DNA of 64,000 bases from Hyphomicrobium sp. (lineage in GTDB: Bacteria; Pseudomonadota; Alphaproteobacteria; Rhizobiales; Hyphomicrobiaceae): assembly GCF_019753045.1 (NCBI RefSeq), contig NZ_JAIELN010000008.1, positions 124,001 to 188,000 on the forward strand. The letters run 5' to 3'. Positions 8,772 to 17,635 of the stretch are shown one piece after another (position 1 is the first letter of the stretch; the number at the start of each line of letters is the position of its first letter). Under the pieces are notes generated by a model. It was given only the letters and a program-made list of their open reading frames with translations, had not been told where the DNA came from and did no database searches. The translations under genes and the position numbers were made by a program.

Positions 8772-8807
8772 AAAGCCGCTGCGTGCAAAACCCCGCGCAG
8801 CGGCTTT
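8772..8807. terminator. Bidirectional Rho-independent terminator
   Basis: A perfect 12-bp inverted repeat (AAAGCCGCTGCG with CGCAGCGGCTTT) with a 12-base loop is bounded by A and T runs. It sits between the convergent porin and PLP lyase genes and can serve both. Confidence 0.8.
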
Positions 8808-8836
8808 TGAGATTCCGAAAGCTCCGCCTTTCGTAC

Positions 8837-10045
8837 TTATATGCCGTCACAAGGCAGTCCGGCGGAGACGACAAGCGGTGAAAGGCCTACAATCTGATTG
8901 TAGCGCGATAAGTCCATTGCACCTTCTGTGTTGACCACGAGAATGCGGGAATTGGAATTAAGCTCGATCCGGCTGCTCAGGGAGGCATCTTGCGCCAAGC
9001 GAATAAGACCCGCGAGTCCCACGCCCCCACTTTCGCCAGCAACAATCGCTGGATCGTTTCCCATCGGCTTTGCCAATTGATTCATTGCCGAAATCGCGTC
9101 GTCTTCTTTGACAATCATGAAGAAATCGGCCTGGCGTGAAAGGATACGCCAAGCGAGGTGAGATGGTTCAAAGCATTCCAGCATCGCCATCACGGACGGC
9201 GCGTTACCAGCAATCTTATGGATATTTCCTTTGGCGGCGCTTGCATACAGGCAAGCGGCTCGTTCCGGCTCGACGACGATGATTGTCGGCCGTTCCGCGC
9301 CAAGAGTCGTGGCCAAGTGACCGGTTATGGCGGCAGCCAAGACCCCGATCCCCGCTTGGACGAAGATGTGGGTTGGAGCGTTTGGGATTGTGCGCATCGC
9401 TTCGGATATGATCGGCACGTATCCTTGCATGATGAACTTCGCGGCGTGTTCGTCGCCGGTTCCGGATAGATCGGAAACTAGAATGGCTCCAGATCGAGCG
9501 CAGGCCCGCGCTGCTTCAGCGAGCGCTTCTTCATATGGGCCGTCTACGCGAATGACATGAGCTCTCCACCGTTCAATCGCGGCTATCCGTTCTTTACTGA
9601 TGTTAGCGTGGACAAACACGACAGCTTTTGCGCCCACAAGGTGGGCGCCGTAAGCAACAGCCAATCCTTGGTTCCCCGTGGTCGCACAGCCAAAGACCAT
9701 CTGCCGTGCAATATCTCGAACACTGCGCGTGTGAAGCTCGCTCACATTCACCGCGCGCCCCAATTGCGATGATGCATTTTCGAGTACCAAACGAATTATT
9801 GCATATGAGCTGCCGAGGGCTTTGAAGCTCCCAGCGTGCAGGCGGTGACTCTCGTCTTTAATATAGATTCCATCGACATTTAATTTTTTTGCGAGAGCCC
9901 CAAGCGAATAGAGCGGCGTAGGCTTGTGATTTTCTCGAAGTTCAAGAAAACCCTCCACTTCGGCGGCCGCCTCTGCGCGGAGTGCTTCTGCGTCCTGCGC
10001 GGTCAGCGGCCTTCTATATTCCGGTAGTTCATTACGTATCAGCAT
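8837..10045 (-). CDS. PLP-dependent lyase, diaminopropionate ammonia-lyase-like
   Basis: The 402-residue protein is a fold-type II PLP enzyme. The Schiff-base lysine is Lys75 in AGSFKALG, the phosphate/substrate loop is ATTGNQG (about 121-127), and the Gly-rich cofactor loop region includes ESGGVGLAG. Length and overall pattern resemble diaminopropionate ammonia-lyase (DpaL/YgeX), which turns 2,3-diaminopropionate into pyruvate and ammonia. In the E. coli enzyme, as I recall, the corresponding loop reads ATDGNHG and its Asp is catalytic; here that residue is Thr, so the true substrate may differ. It follows the M24 gene by 42 bases on the same strand, probably in one operon. Confidence 0.8.
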   Translation of the reverse strand: MLIRNELPEYRRPLTAQDAEALRAEAAAEVEGFLELRENHKPTPLYSLGALAKKLNVDGIYIKDESHRLHAGSFKALGSSYAIIRLVLENASSQLGRAVNVSELHTRSVRDIARQMVFGCATTGNQGLAVAYGAHLVGAKAVVFVHANISKERIAAIERWRAHVIRVDGPYEEALAEAARACARSGAILVSDLSGTGDEHAAKFIMQGYVPIISEAMRTIPNAPTHIFVQAGIGVLAAAITGHLATTLGAERPTIIVVEPERAACLYASAAKGNIHKIAGNAPSVMAMLECFEPSHLAWRILSRQADFFMIVKEDDAISAMNQLAKPMGNDPAIVAGESGGVGLAGLIRLAQDASLSSRIELNSNSRILVVNTEGAMDLSRYNQIVGLSPLVVSAGLPCDGI

Positions 10046-10087
10046 CCCTGTGTCCGTTGTGACATGCTGCTGAAGATCCAGATCAGA

Positions 10088-11308
10088 TCAGCCTCCGACG
10101 ACCAAAAGCCGCCGAGGTGTTTCGGACAGCACCTCGACGCCTCCGTTGAGGAAGACCACGGTATCGATGTGCCCGGCACCTCCGACGAAGCTCTCGAAGT
10201 TGGTTACGAGGCCATGCTCGACATACTTGTCGTGCTCGTCGAGTTCGACATTCCAATTGAACTCACCAACCCAGTCCGGTGGAAAGGCGATTCCGAGCTG
10301 GTAGCCCCCAATCCAATCCCTTAGCTTCCATAGGCCGAACGATTGGTAGTACTCGCGGAGTTGCGCGCTTACCGTTGCGAATGAAATTCCGGGCTTGGCC
10401 ACGTTCCTGAGGACGTCGACCGCACCGGCTGCGACGTCGCTGGCCTCCATCAGATCTTTTGGCGGCTCTCCCAGATAGAACTGTCGTGCGGTGTTGGCGT
10501 GGTAGCGGTGCTTGACGCCGCAAGGGTCGGCGAGGAGCTGGCCGTGACCAATGCGGCGGGTGCTGGAGAAGGCATGGCAGTAATTACGGGTGCGCGAGAT
10601 CGTGTCGTGCAATCCGGCGGTTTCACCTCCCGCCCGAGCCATTGCCAGCTCCAACTCGGCCCACACTTCGATCTCGGTCATGTCTTGCCGGAGGTTGTTC
10701 GACAGGAGGTGCGCGTAGCCGGCATCCAGGATTCGTGATGCCTCGCGGATCACGCGAATTTCAGCGTCGGACTTAATGCGCTGAAGATCACGCATCATGA
10801 CCGATACATCCAACACCGTGACCTGACCGCGGAGCGCTGATTCGAGGTGCTCGGTGGTGGCGGCGTTCTGGCGCGGCGACCATTTCTCGAGCCCCCATGT
10901 CCCCGACAGCCAGCCATTGGAGGCGAGTTCGTTCAAGATGAAGCCGTGTACGCTTTTCAGGCTGGGATCATCGGAAGTGGGATGCCGAACATCGGTAGCA
11001 ATCGACGTAAAGGCGATCAGCCGGGCGTGGTCGGCCGTGTCAAACACGATAAGGCTGTCCTCGTCGACGTGGACGGCGGTGAAGTTGACGGGTGGCCATT
11101 CCGTAGTCGATCCGGTCCGATACCAGCGCGCTTGGTAGCCGTGTAGCCAGCACTGCGACTCCGGCGAGGACAGCAAGACCACATCGATACGCGCCTTCGC
11201 CATTGAGGTGCGGAGCTTGTTCAATCGTGAGGCGTATTCTTCGGTACTGAAGGCATGCTGCGGCGGCACTTTCTCATCCATCAGCTGCTGCAGAATGTTC
11301 AGATCCAT
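10088..11308 (-). CDS. M24 family hydrolase, creatinase/ectoine-hydrolase branch
   Basis: The 406-residue protein has an N-terminal creatinase-type domain (about 25-160) and a pita-bread C-terminal domain (about 170-400). The IAFPPDW segment recalls ectoine hydrolases and related Xaa-Pro-peptidase-like proteins. Several canonical metal ligands look replaced: the second Asp is Asn in RYHANTAR, the His of the GHG motif is absent (GGYQLG), and the final Glu motif reads HIDTV. The enzyme may therefore be metal-free, as creatinase is, and hydrolyse a C-N bond in a small compound rather than a peptide. GAAGG precedes the ATG. The gene is divergent from the binding-protein gene and leads the operon with the PLP lyase. 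Confidence 0.8.
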   Translation of the reverse strand: MDLNILQQLMDEKVPPQHAFSTEEYASRLNKLRTSMAKARIDVVLLSSPESQCWLHGYQARWYRTGSTTEWPPVNFTAVHVDEDSLIVFDTADHARLIAFTSIATDVRHPTSDDPSLKSVHGFILNELASNGWLSGTWGLEKWSPRQNAATTEHLESALRGQVTVLDVSVMMRDLQRIKSDAEIRVIREASRILDAGYAHLLSNNLRQDMTEIEVWAELELAMARAGGETAGLHDTISRTRNYCHAFSSTRRIGHGQLLADPCGVKHRYHANTARQFYLGEPPKDLMEASDVAAGAVDVLRNVAKPGISFATVSAQLREYYQSFGLWKLRDWIGGYQLGIAFPPDWVGEFNWNVELDEHDKYVEHGLVTNFESFVGGAGHIDTVVFLNGGVEVLSETPRRLLVVGG

Positions 11309-11390
11309 TAATGCCTTCGCTTTTTCATCTTACCGACACGAGCAGTCCGCGAAATCTGCCCTTGAGCCGCACTACATGCTGCATTTATCC

Positions 11391-11436
11391 TTGCGTCAAC
11401 AAAAAACAGAATGCGTTCTGTTTTTTGTTGACGCAA
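11391..11436. promoter_or_regulatory. Perfect 46-base palindrome in a divergent promoter region
   Basis: Two 21-base arms (11391-11411 and 11416-11436) are exact reverse complements around TGCG. The outer part is TTGCGTCAAC/GTTGACGCAA and the inner part carries AAAAAACAGAA/TTCTGTTTTTT. It lies between the divergent M24 and binding-protein genes, 64 bases before the latter's start. It may be an operator, a cruciform-forming element, or a transcript hairpin that stops read-through both ways. Confidence 0.6.
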
Positions 11437-11499
11437 ATATTGTGTGCGGATTACCTTCACTTCATGGGCCGAAGCTCAACGAAGCTGAAGGGGAAGATA

Positions 11500-12594
11500 A
11501 TGAAGATTCTGAAATCGGGAGTCGCGGCTCTGATTTTCTCCGCTGCGGCGTTTCATGCAAACGCAGAAGACAAGACGCTCAATCTTTATAGTTGGTCCGG
11601 ATTTTTCGATCAGAAGATACTCGACGATTTCACCGCCAAGACCGGATACAAGGTCCGTTATGATGTCTTTGACACCGACGAAATGCTGGAGACAAAGCTG
11701 CTCACAGGGTCCAGCGGCTACGACCTCGTAACGCCCAGCGGCCTTCCCTTTTTGCAGCGGGAAATCAAAGCAGGTGCCGTGCGCACTTTTGATACGAAGC
11801 TAGTTCCCAACATTTCAAAACTCGATCCGGCGATCGCCGATCTACTGAAAGTGAGCGATCCGGAAGCGAACCATTCGACCGTTGTCGTTTGGGGATCGAC
11901 TGGCATTGCGTTGAATATCGATAAAATAAAAAAGGTATTCCCAGATGCGCCGCTCGATAGCTACGATTTGGTATTCAAGCCGGAAAATGCTGCAAAGTTG
12001 TCGAAATGCGGATTCGTCGTGGTCGACTCCGCCACCGATGTTGTCCCTATCGCCATGCACTATCTCGGCATTGACACCTTTAGTGACGATCAGAAGCAAA
12101 TCGACAAGGCGATCAGTCTTTTGAAAGCGATTCGTCCCTACATCACCTACATGGAAACGACCAAGTATAAGAGCGATTTGGCTGACGGATCCATATGTGC
12201 GGCCATCGGATGGTCTGGTGACGTGATTGCAGCTGCAAAAAATGCGATTGAAGCAAAGACCGGCGTCAAACTCTCCTACGTCGTGCCCAAGGAGGGTACC
12301 CTTGCTTGGCTGACGACCATGGCAATTCCATCCGATGCGTCAAATCCGCAAGCAGCCTATGCCTTCATGAATTACGTTCTCGACCCAAAGGTCTCGGCGC
12401 GGATAACCGAGACCTCCGGATATGCATCACCCGTAACCGAGTCGAAGTCGTTTTTGCCGCCGGAATTGGCGGAAGATCCGGCCCTCTTTCCGTCTGACAG
12501 TGTGAAGAAGCGCTTTTTTATGGGCTCCTCTCAGAATCCGGCGACCGTGCGTTACGTGAACAGGGAATGGACCCGCTTTAAAACCGGCGAATGA
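11500..12594 (+). CDS. Polyamine-type ABC transporter substrate-binding protein
   Basis: The 364-residue protein has a signal peptide (MKILKSGVAALIFSAAAFHANA) and the PotD/PotF-like start LNLYSWSGFFDQKILDDFTAKTG, followed by a two-lobe binding-protein pattern with SGYDLVTPSG, GSTGIALNIDKI and the C-terminal TTMAIPSDASNPQAAYAFMNYVLDP. It would bind putrescine, spermidine or a related cation in the periplasm. ATG 11500 has AGGGGAAG upstream. No permease or ATPase gene is nearby, so it must use components encoded elsewhere or have a sensing role. Confidence 0.87.
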   Translation: MKILKSGVAALIFSAAAFHANAEDKTLNLYSWSGFFDQKILDDFTAKTGYKVRYDVFDTDEMLETKLLTGSSGYDLVTPSGLPFLQREIKAGAVRTFDTKLVPNISKLDPAIADLLKVSDPEANHSTVVVWGSTGIALNIDKIKKVFPDAPLDSYDLVFKPENAAKLSKCGFVVVDSATDVVPIAMHYLGIDTFSDDQKQIDKAISLLKAIRPYITYMETTKYKSDLADGSICAAIGWSGDVIAAAKNAIEAKTGVKLSYVVPKEGTLAWLTTMAIPSDASNPQAAYAFMNYVLDPKVSARITETSGYASPVTESKSFLPPELAEDPALFPSDSVKKRFFMGSSQNPATVRYVNREWTRFKTGE

Positions 12595-12771
12595 TGGTTT
12601 TTCATGAAGCAAGTGACAGGGCGGCGTGAACAAACGAATTTGCGGCGAGTAGGAATGTCAAATGCGCTTCTTTTTCCAGTGCATCTAACAAATCGGACTT
12701 TCGAGTTCCGCAGAGATTTTTGCATTCTGCGCCTACAACCATGTAGCTGACTTCCTTCAAGAGAAAAAATC
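12595..12771. other. 177-base leader before the PuuA-like gene
   Basis: No gene is visible. The stretch is A+T-rich and contains a short inverted repeat GCAGA...TCTGC close to the start of the ligase gene. It probably carries that gene's promoter, but no clear -35/-10 could be set. Confidence 0.3.
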
Positions 12772-14136
12772 ATGTCCTCTCATCTCTGGGCGCAGAACCT
12801 TCCAGACTCTTTTGTCCAGTACCAACGCGGCCGTCGAATTTACGAAGTGGAGTGCATGATCCCCGACATCGCTGGCATTTCGCGGGGAAAGGCGATGCCG
12901 GCCGCCAAATTCGCGGTTGCCACCAAGATGTTTCTGCCGTCGTCGGTCTTCTATCAGACGATTACCGGAAACTATGCGGATCTCGACATCACCGATCAAT
13001 GGACCGAGGTCGATGTCGTCCTAAAGGCGGACATGTCGACGGCCTGTGCCGCTCCTTGGGCGGATGAAGTCACACTACAGGTCATCCACGACGTCGAAGA
13101 CAAGCACGGCAATCCACTTCCCATCGCACCGCGGAACGTTCTTCGCCGCGTTCTAAGACTCTACGAAATGCGCGGCTGGCGGCCGGTAATTGCGCCGGAG
13201 TTGGAATTCTATCTGACCCAGCCGAATTCCAACCCTAACGATCCGATCGAGCCGCCAATCGGCCGCACGGGTCGCAAAGGCATTGGCCGGCAATCCTATT
13301 CGATCACGGCTGTCGATGAGTATGGCAATGTAATAGATGACATTTACGAGTTTGCCGAAGCGCAGGGCTTGGAGCTCGCTTCTGTGATCCAAGAAGGAGG
13401 TGCCGGTCAGCTCGAGATTAACCTCACGCATGGTGATCCGCTTCGCCTTGCCGATGAGGTGTTCCTTTTCAAAAGATCTATCCGGGAAGCGGCGCTTCGC
13501 AACGGTTGCTTCGCGACCTTTATGGCAAAGCCGATGAAGAATGAGCCGGGGAGCGCCATGCACATCCACCAGAGCGTTGTCGACATCGCCACCGGAAGGA
13601 ACATCTTCTCCCACGCCGACGGCTCCGAAACCGATGAATTTCATCACTTCGTTGGCGGATGCCAGAAACATTTCTGGGCGGCGACGGCTTTGTTTGCGCC
13701 ATACGTCAATTCATTCAAGCGCTTTTCGGGCGACGACAGCGCCCCGACGAATATCGAATGGGCGGCCGACAATAGGACGACGGGTTTGCGTATTCCCGTG
13801 TCGGCGCCCGAGTCCAGGCGCGTGGAAAACCGGGTCGTCGGCATGGACTGCAATCCGTATCTCGCGATCGCCGGAAGTCTTGCAAGCGGCTATCTGGGTA
13901 TGATCAACTTTGAAAAGGCGAGAGAGCCAGCCTCCGGCGAAGGCTACGGTCGCGGGCTATCGTTACCGCGAAGCCTTTCCGCTGCACTTCAGAAACTATC
14001 GGAAGATGAGGCGTTTCGCGATGTAATAGGAGAAGACTTCTGTTTGCTCTATGAAGGTATAAAGCACGCGGAACTGGATGAGTTCCAAAGCGAGATTTCC
14101 CCATGGGAACGCCAGCACCTGCTCATGGCGGTATGA
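12772..14136 (+). CDS. Glutamine synthetase family ligase, gamma-glutamylpolyamine synthetase (PuuA)-like
   Basis: The 454-residue protein has the type-I GS fold: an N-terminal beta-grasp domain with ECMIPDIAGISRGKAMPA, and a catalytic domain with PELEFYL, the Glu-rich QEGGAGQLEINL segment, ATP/metal-binding MHIHQS, NIEWAADNRTTGLRIP, and the C-terminal RVENRVVGMDCNPYLAIA. Such enzymes use ATP to join glutamate to an amine and begin the gamma-glutamylated route of polyamine degradation. The following FAD oxidase gene, 108 bases downstream on the same strand, fits the next step. The amine substrate cannot be fixed from the sequence. Confidence 0.88.
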   Translation: MSSHLWAQNLPDSFVQYQRGRRIYEVECMIPDIAGISRGKAMPAAKFAVATKMFLPSSVFYQTITGNYADLDITDQWTEVDVVLKADMSTACAAPWADEVTLQVIHDVEDKHGNPLPIAPRNVLRRVLRLYEMRGWRPVIAPELEFYLTQPNSNPNDPIEPPIGRTGRKGIGRQSYSITAVDEYGNVIDDIYEFAEAQGLELASVIQEGGAGQLEINLTHGDPLRLADEVFLFKRSIREAALRNGCFATFMAKPMKNEPGSAMHIHQSVVDIATGRNIFSHADGSETDEFHHFVGGCQKHFWAATALFAPYVNSFKRFSGDDSAPTNIEWAADNRTTGLRIPVSAPESRRVENRVVGMDCNPYLAIAGSLASGYLGMINFEKAREPASGEGYGRGLSLPRSLSAALQKLSEDEAFRDVIGEDFCLLYEGIKHAELDEFQSEISPWERQHLLMAV

Positions 14137-14244
14137 ACCTCCGAGCACCTTTTTTGGCAAGGTGAAACTCATTTTCTGCTCCGCAAGAAGCCGTGCACGG
14201 GGGGCTGCGGCGCACCTTCCCAAAATGTTCGAACCAATGATGTC

Positions 14245-15549
14245 ATGGATCTTCTGACTATAAACGATCGGCCCGGCGTTCATCCCGATACCTACTACGC
14301 GGCGTCGGCTCACCATTCTCTGGAGCGCCCGGCGGCGGAAGGCGACGTCAACTGCGATGTCTGTGTAATCGGGGGAGGCCTTACAGGCGTCTCAAGCGCA
14401 TTGCATCTCGCGGAAAAGGGCTATCGGGTTGTCCTGTTGGAGGCGAACAGGGTCGGGTGGGGCGCCTCAGGGCGCAATGGCGGACAGGTCAACACGGGCA
14501 TGCGGCTCCATCAGGATGAGTTGGAGCACATGTTCGGCGATGACACAGCGCACCAACTCTGGGGAATCGCCGAAGAAGCCGTTACGCTCGTGCAAGACCT
14601 GATTGGCAAGCACAACATCGCGTGCGCCTTCAAACGCGGGGTGCTGACGGCGTGTCACCGCCACCGATATGTCGATGAGACACGACGATACGTTGATAAG
14701 CTGCAGCGGGAATACGGCGTCAGCGGACTGACGTTCCTTGATCGTGATGCCTTCCGAGCGATACTGCCATCGGACTTCTACTGGGGCGGTTCTCTTGACA
14801 TGAATGCAGGTCACCTGCATCCGCTGAATTACCTCCAGGGCTTGGCAAAAGTAGCCGAGCAGCTGGGCGTTAGGATATGCGAAACATCGCGGGTCGTTCG
14901 TATCGACGATGCATCGCCAGCGACAGTGCACACGGACGACGCCAAGATTTCGGCTGACTTTGTGATCATTGGCTGCGATGGCTACGTCGGAGATCTCAAT
15001 CGAGAGATCGCTCGCCACGTCATGCCGATTAACGGCTTCATAGCGGCGACCCGGCAGCTTTCAGAAGGGGAAGCGTCTCACGTTTTGACGCATGACTACG
15101 CGGTTGCTGACACGAAATTCGTCATCAACTACTTCCGACTCTCCGAAGACCGTCGTCTGCTTTTCGGCGGCGGCGAAAGTTATGGCTATCGCTTTCCGAC
15201 CGATCTCGATGCCGTCGTCCGCAAGCCGCTCCGCAAAGTCTTTCCGCAGTTGGGCGATGTCGCGTTCGATTATCGGTGGGGTGGGACGCTCGGAATAACG
15301 GTCAGCCGCATGCCCTACTTCAGACGCTTAGGAGGAAACATTCTGACGGCAGGTGGATTCTCCGGCCAGGGAGTTGCGCTCGCGACCCTTGCAGGAAAGC
15401 TTCTCGCTGATACGATCGCCGGCCAAGCTGAAAAATTCGACCTAATGGCTTCGCTGCCCGCCTCGCCTTTCCCGGGCGGTTCACGTTGGCGGTCGCCACT
15501 CCTAGCCCTTGCCATGTCCTGGTACGCGTTGCGAGACGCTTTGTCGTGA
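14245..15549 (+). CDS. FAD-dependent amine oxidoreductase, gamma-glutamylputrescine oxidase (PuuB)-like
   Basis: The 434-residue protein belongs to the DAO superfamily. It has the N-terminal dinucleotide motif CVIGGGLTGVSSALHLAEKG, the GWGASGRNGGQVNTGMR FAD-binding segment, and the C-terminal TAGGFSGQGVALATLAGK motif. PuuB-type enzymes oxidise a gamma-glutamyl-amine to the aldehyde with release of ammonia and peroxide. Its place directly after the PuuA-like ligase gene supports this. No matching aldehyde dehydrogenase or gamma-glutamyl hydrolase gene is in the cluster. Confidence 0.87.
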   Translation: MDLLTINDRPGVHPDTYYAASAHHSLERPAAEGDVNCDVCVIGGGLTGVSSALHLAEKGYRVVLLEANRVGWGASGRNGGQVNTGMRLHQDELEHMFGDDTAHQLWGIAEEAVTLVQDLIGKHNIACAFKRGVLTACHRHRYVDETRRYVDKLQREYGVSGLTFLDRDAFRAILPSDFYWGGSLDMNAGHLHPLNYLQGLAKVAEQLGVRICETSRVVRIDDASPATVHTDDAKISADFVIIGCDGYVGDLNREIARHVMPINGFIAATRQLSEGEASHVLTHDYAVADTKFVINYFRLSEDRRLLFGGGESYGYRFPTDLDAVVRKPLRKVFPQLGDVAFDYRWGGTLGITVSRMPYFRRLGGNILTAGGFSGQGVALATLAGKLLADTIAGQAEKFDLMASLPASPFPGGSRWRSPLLALAMSWYALRDALS

Positions 15550-15577
15550 GAGTCGGCGATCAAAGGAATTCTGGAAA

Positions 15578-17299
15578 ATGAACATCATTGGGCCGATCGA
15601 CTACATCCTGTTTGGCGGACGGATGAAAACGATGGACGAGACACGACCTTTTGCCGAAGCGCTCGCTATTTCCGGAAACAGGATCGTTGCCGTCGGCACC
15701 GACGCGGAGGTTGTGCCGTTGGCGCAAGTGCGAACAAGACTCATTGACGCCCGCGGCGGAACGATACTTCCGGGTTTCAACGACGCGCACGTGCACATTT
15801 TCAGCGGCTCCACGAGTTTGGTTCAGCTTTCGCTCGCCGGCGTGCAAGGTTTCGACAACGTGAGGTCCGTTATCGCCAACCACATGGCGGCGCACCCGGA
15901 TACGCCCTCGATCGTCGCGCAAGGCTGCCTTTACTCCGCAATATCGCCCGCAGAGCCGATAACGCGGCATCATCTCGACCGGATTACAAACGATCGTCCC
16001 CTTCTCCTGTTGGCCTACGATCTTCATACAGCTTGGGCGAATACCATTGCGCTCGAACGCGCGGGCATCCTCAGAGGACGCCAACTTGCCGTCGGCAACG
16101 AGATTGTGATGAGCGGCGATGGCTTGGCGACGGGTGAACTGCGCGAAGCAGATGCCATTTCGCTGGTCTACGAGCAGTTTGAGGGCGGTGGGAGAGAGAC
16201 ACTCGGTATCGCGACCGGAGGCGAACCGGACGACGTAACTGAGGCAGAGCGTTCCTACGACATCGCGCTCTTGCGACGTGGCCTTGCCCACTGCGCCAGC
16301 CTTGGAATCACGTCAATCCAGAATATGGACGGCAATCGATATCAGCTCGAGCTTCTGGACGAGATCGAGCGGATGGAAGGTCTGCCGGTCCGTGTTCGGA
16401 TGCCGTTCCATATGAAGAACTTCATGCCGCTTTCGGATCTGCTCCAGAATGCAGCTGCCTGGAACCGCCTCTTCGACTCCGACAGGCTGCGTTGCAACTT
16501 CGTGAAAGTATTCATGGATGGCGTAACGGAAAGCGAAACCGCTTTCTTCCTGGAGGACTACGCGCACCGGCCTGGCTGGAAGGGAGAAGTTCTCTTCTCG
16601 CAGGAGCACTTCAATAGCATCTGCGCGACGGCCTCGCGTCTAAACCTTCAGGTGGCAGCCCATGCGGTCGGCGACGGCGCGGTTCGTCGTGTGTTGAACG
16701 GCTACGAGCATGCTTCGGACGTGGCCGGAGGGTGCGATCTTCGCCATCGCGTGGAGCATATCGAAGTAATTCATCCAGAGGATATTGGGAGATTCAGCAA
16801 GATTGGGGCTGTCGCCTCGATGCAGCCAATTCATGCACCTTCGCGGTCAGAGATGAACGTGGAAACGGCACCACGCTTTATTGGCCCAGATAGGTTGCCC
16901 TACGCATTTGCTTGGCGTGCGCTCGCCGATGCCGGAGTTCCAATGATATTCTCGACTGACTGGCCCGTGGCGCCGCTCGATCCGATGCTTTCGATTTCGG
17001 CGGCGATGACGCGCGAACCCCTCGCCGACGAAATTCCCGACCAGCGACTTCCACTCGATGAGATACTGCGCGGTTATACGCTGAATGCGGCTTGGGTCGA
17101 GTTCATGAGCGATCGCAAAGGCATGTTGAAAGAAGGCTATTTGGCCGACGTTGTCGTCCTCGATACCGATATCGAACGCATGGCTCCACAAGACTTGGCG
17201 ACTGTCAGCATCGCGCTGACCATATGCGACGGACGGATCACGTTTGAGCAATCGAGCAGAGTAAGCGCCACTGCCTCGGCAGATGTTCTTCACGCTTGA
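15578..17299 (+). CDS. YtcJ-like metal-dependent amidohydrolase
   Basis: The 573-residue protein has the composite amidohydrolase fold: an N-terminal beta-sandwich part, then GFNDAHVHIFSG with the HxH metal motif, the bridging-lysine segment NFVKVFMDGVTES, AAHAVGDGAVRRVL, HRVEHIEVIHPED and the metal-Asp region STDWPVAPLDPM. YtcJ-like proteins hydrolyse amide or carbamate bonds in small molecules and are often annotated without a known substrate. ATG 15578 is preferred over an earlier GTG/TTG start inside the FAD gene. It is the last gene of the plus-strand operon and could remove an acyl or glutamyl group from an intermediate, which is inference. Confidence 0.87.
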   Translation: MNIIGPIDYILFGGRMKTMDETRPFAEALAISGNRIVAVGTDAEVVPLAQVRTRLIDARGGTILPGFNDAHVHIFSGSTSLVQLSLAGVQGFDNVRSVIANHMAAHPDTPSIVAQGCLYSAISPAEPITRHHLDRITNDRPLLLLAYDLHTAWANTIALERAGILRGRQLAVGNEIVMSGDGLATGELREADAISLVYEQFEGGGRETLGIATGGEPDDVTEAERSYDIALLRRGLAHCASLGITSIQNMDGNRYQLELLDEIERMEGLPVRVRMPFHMKNFMPLSDLLQNAAAWNRLFDSDRLRCNFVKVFMDGVTESETAFFLEDYAHRPGWKGEVLFSQEHFNSICATASRLNLQVAAHAVGDGAVRRVLNGYEHASDVAGGCDLRHRVEHIEVIHPEDIGRFSKIGAVASMQPIHAPSRSEMNVETAPRFIGPDRLPYAFAWRALADAGVPMIFSTDWPVAPLDPMLSISAAMTREPLADEIPDQRLPLDEILRGYTLNAAWVEFMSDRKGMLKEGYLADVVVLDTDIERMAPQDLATVSIALTICDGRITFEQSSRVSATASADVLHA

Positions 17300-17635
17300 A
17301 AGAGCTTACGGTATCAGAAAATAATACTTCCGATAGGTCGCGTGTTCCCCGAAATTGGTGATTTCGACTTAAAATCCGCCTCGAGTGTTTTTGCCCTTTT
17401 TTGATATTTAGGTGGGCGGAGTGGCTGGGTATACCACACCGCTTAGTTTAGAACTCGAAGCGGGAAAATTCGAGGCTTCTACGCGCCTTTTGTTAGCCCC
17501 ACCTCGCCCGTTCCGCAAGACGACCTTGTCGCGTCCCTGGTTCTGCCGGAGACGGGACAGTCTGTTTGTTTCGATGGGTTTCCGTGTAAACACGCTCAGC
17601 CGTCGGGTGTTATCGATGCCCGTCGCCGGAACGAT
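17300..17635. other. 336-base intergenic region before the TetR gene
   Basis: No convincing gene is seen. There is a short inverted repeat CTCGAA...TTCGAG at 17454-17474, which could be a TetR-type operator, and an A+T-rich stretch near 17380-17410 that may carry a promoter. Confidence 0.3.
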
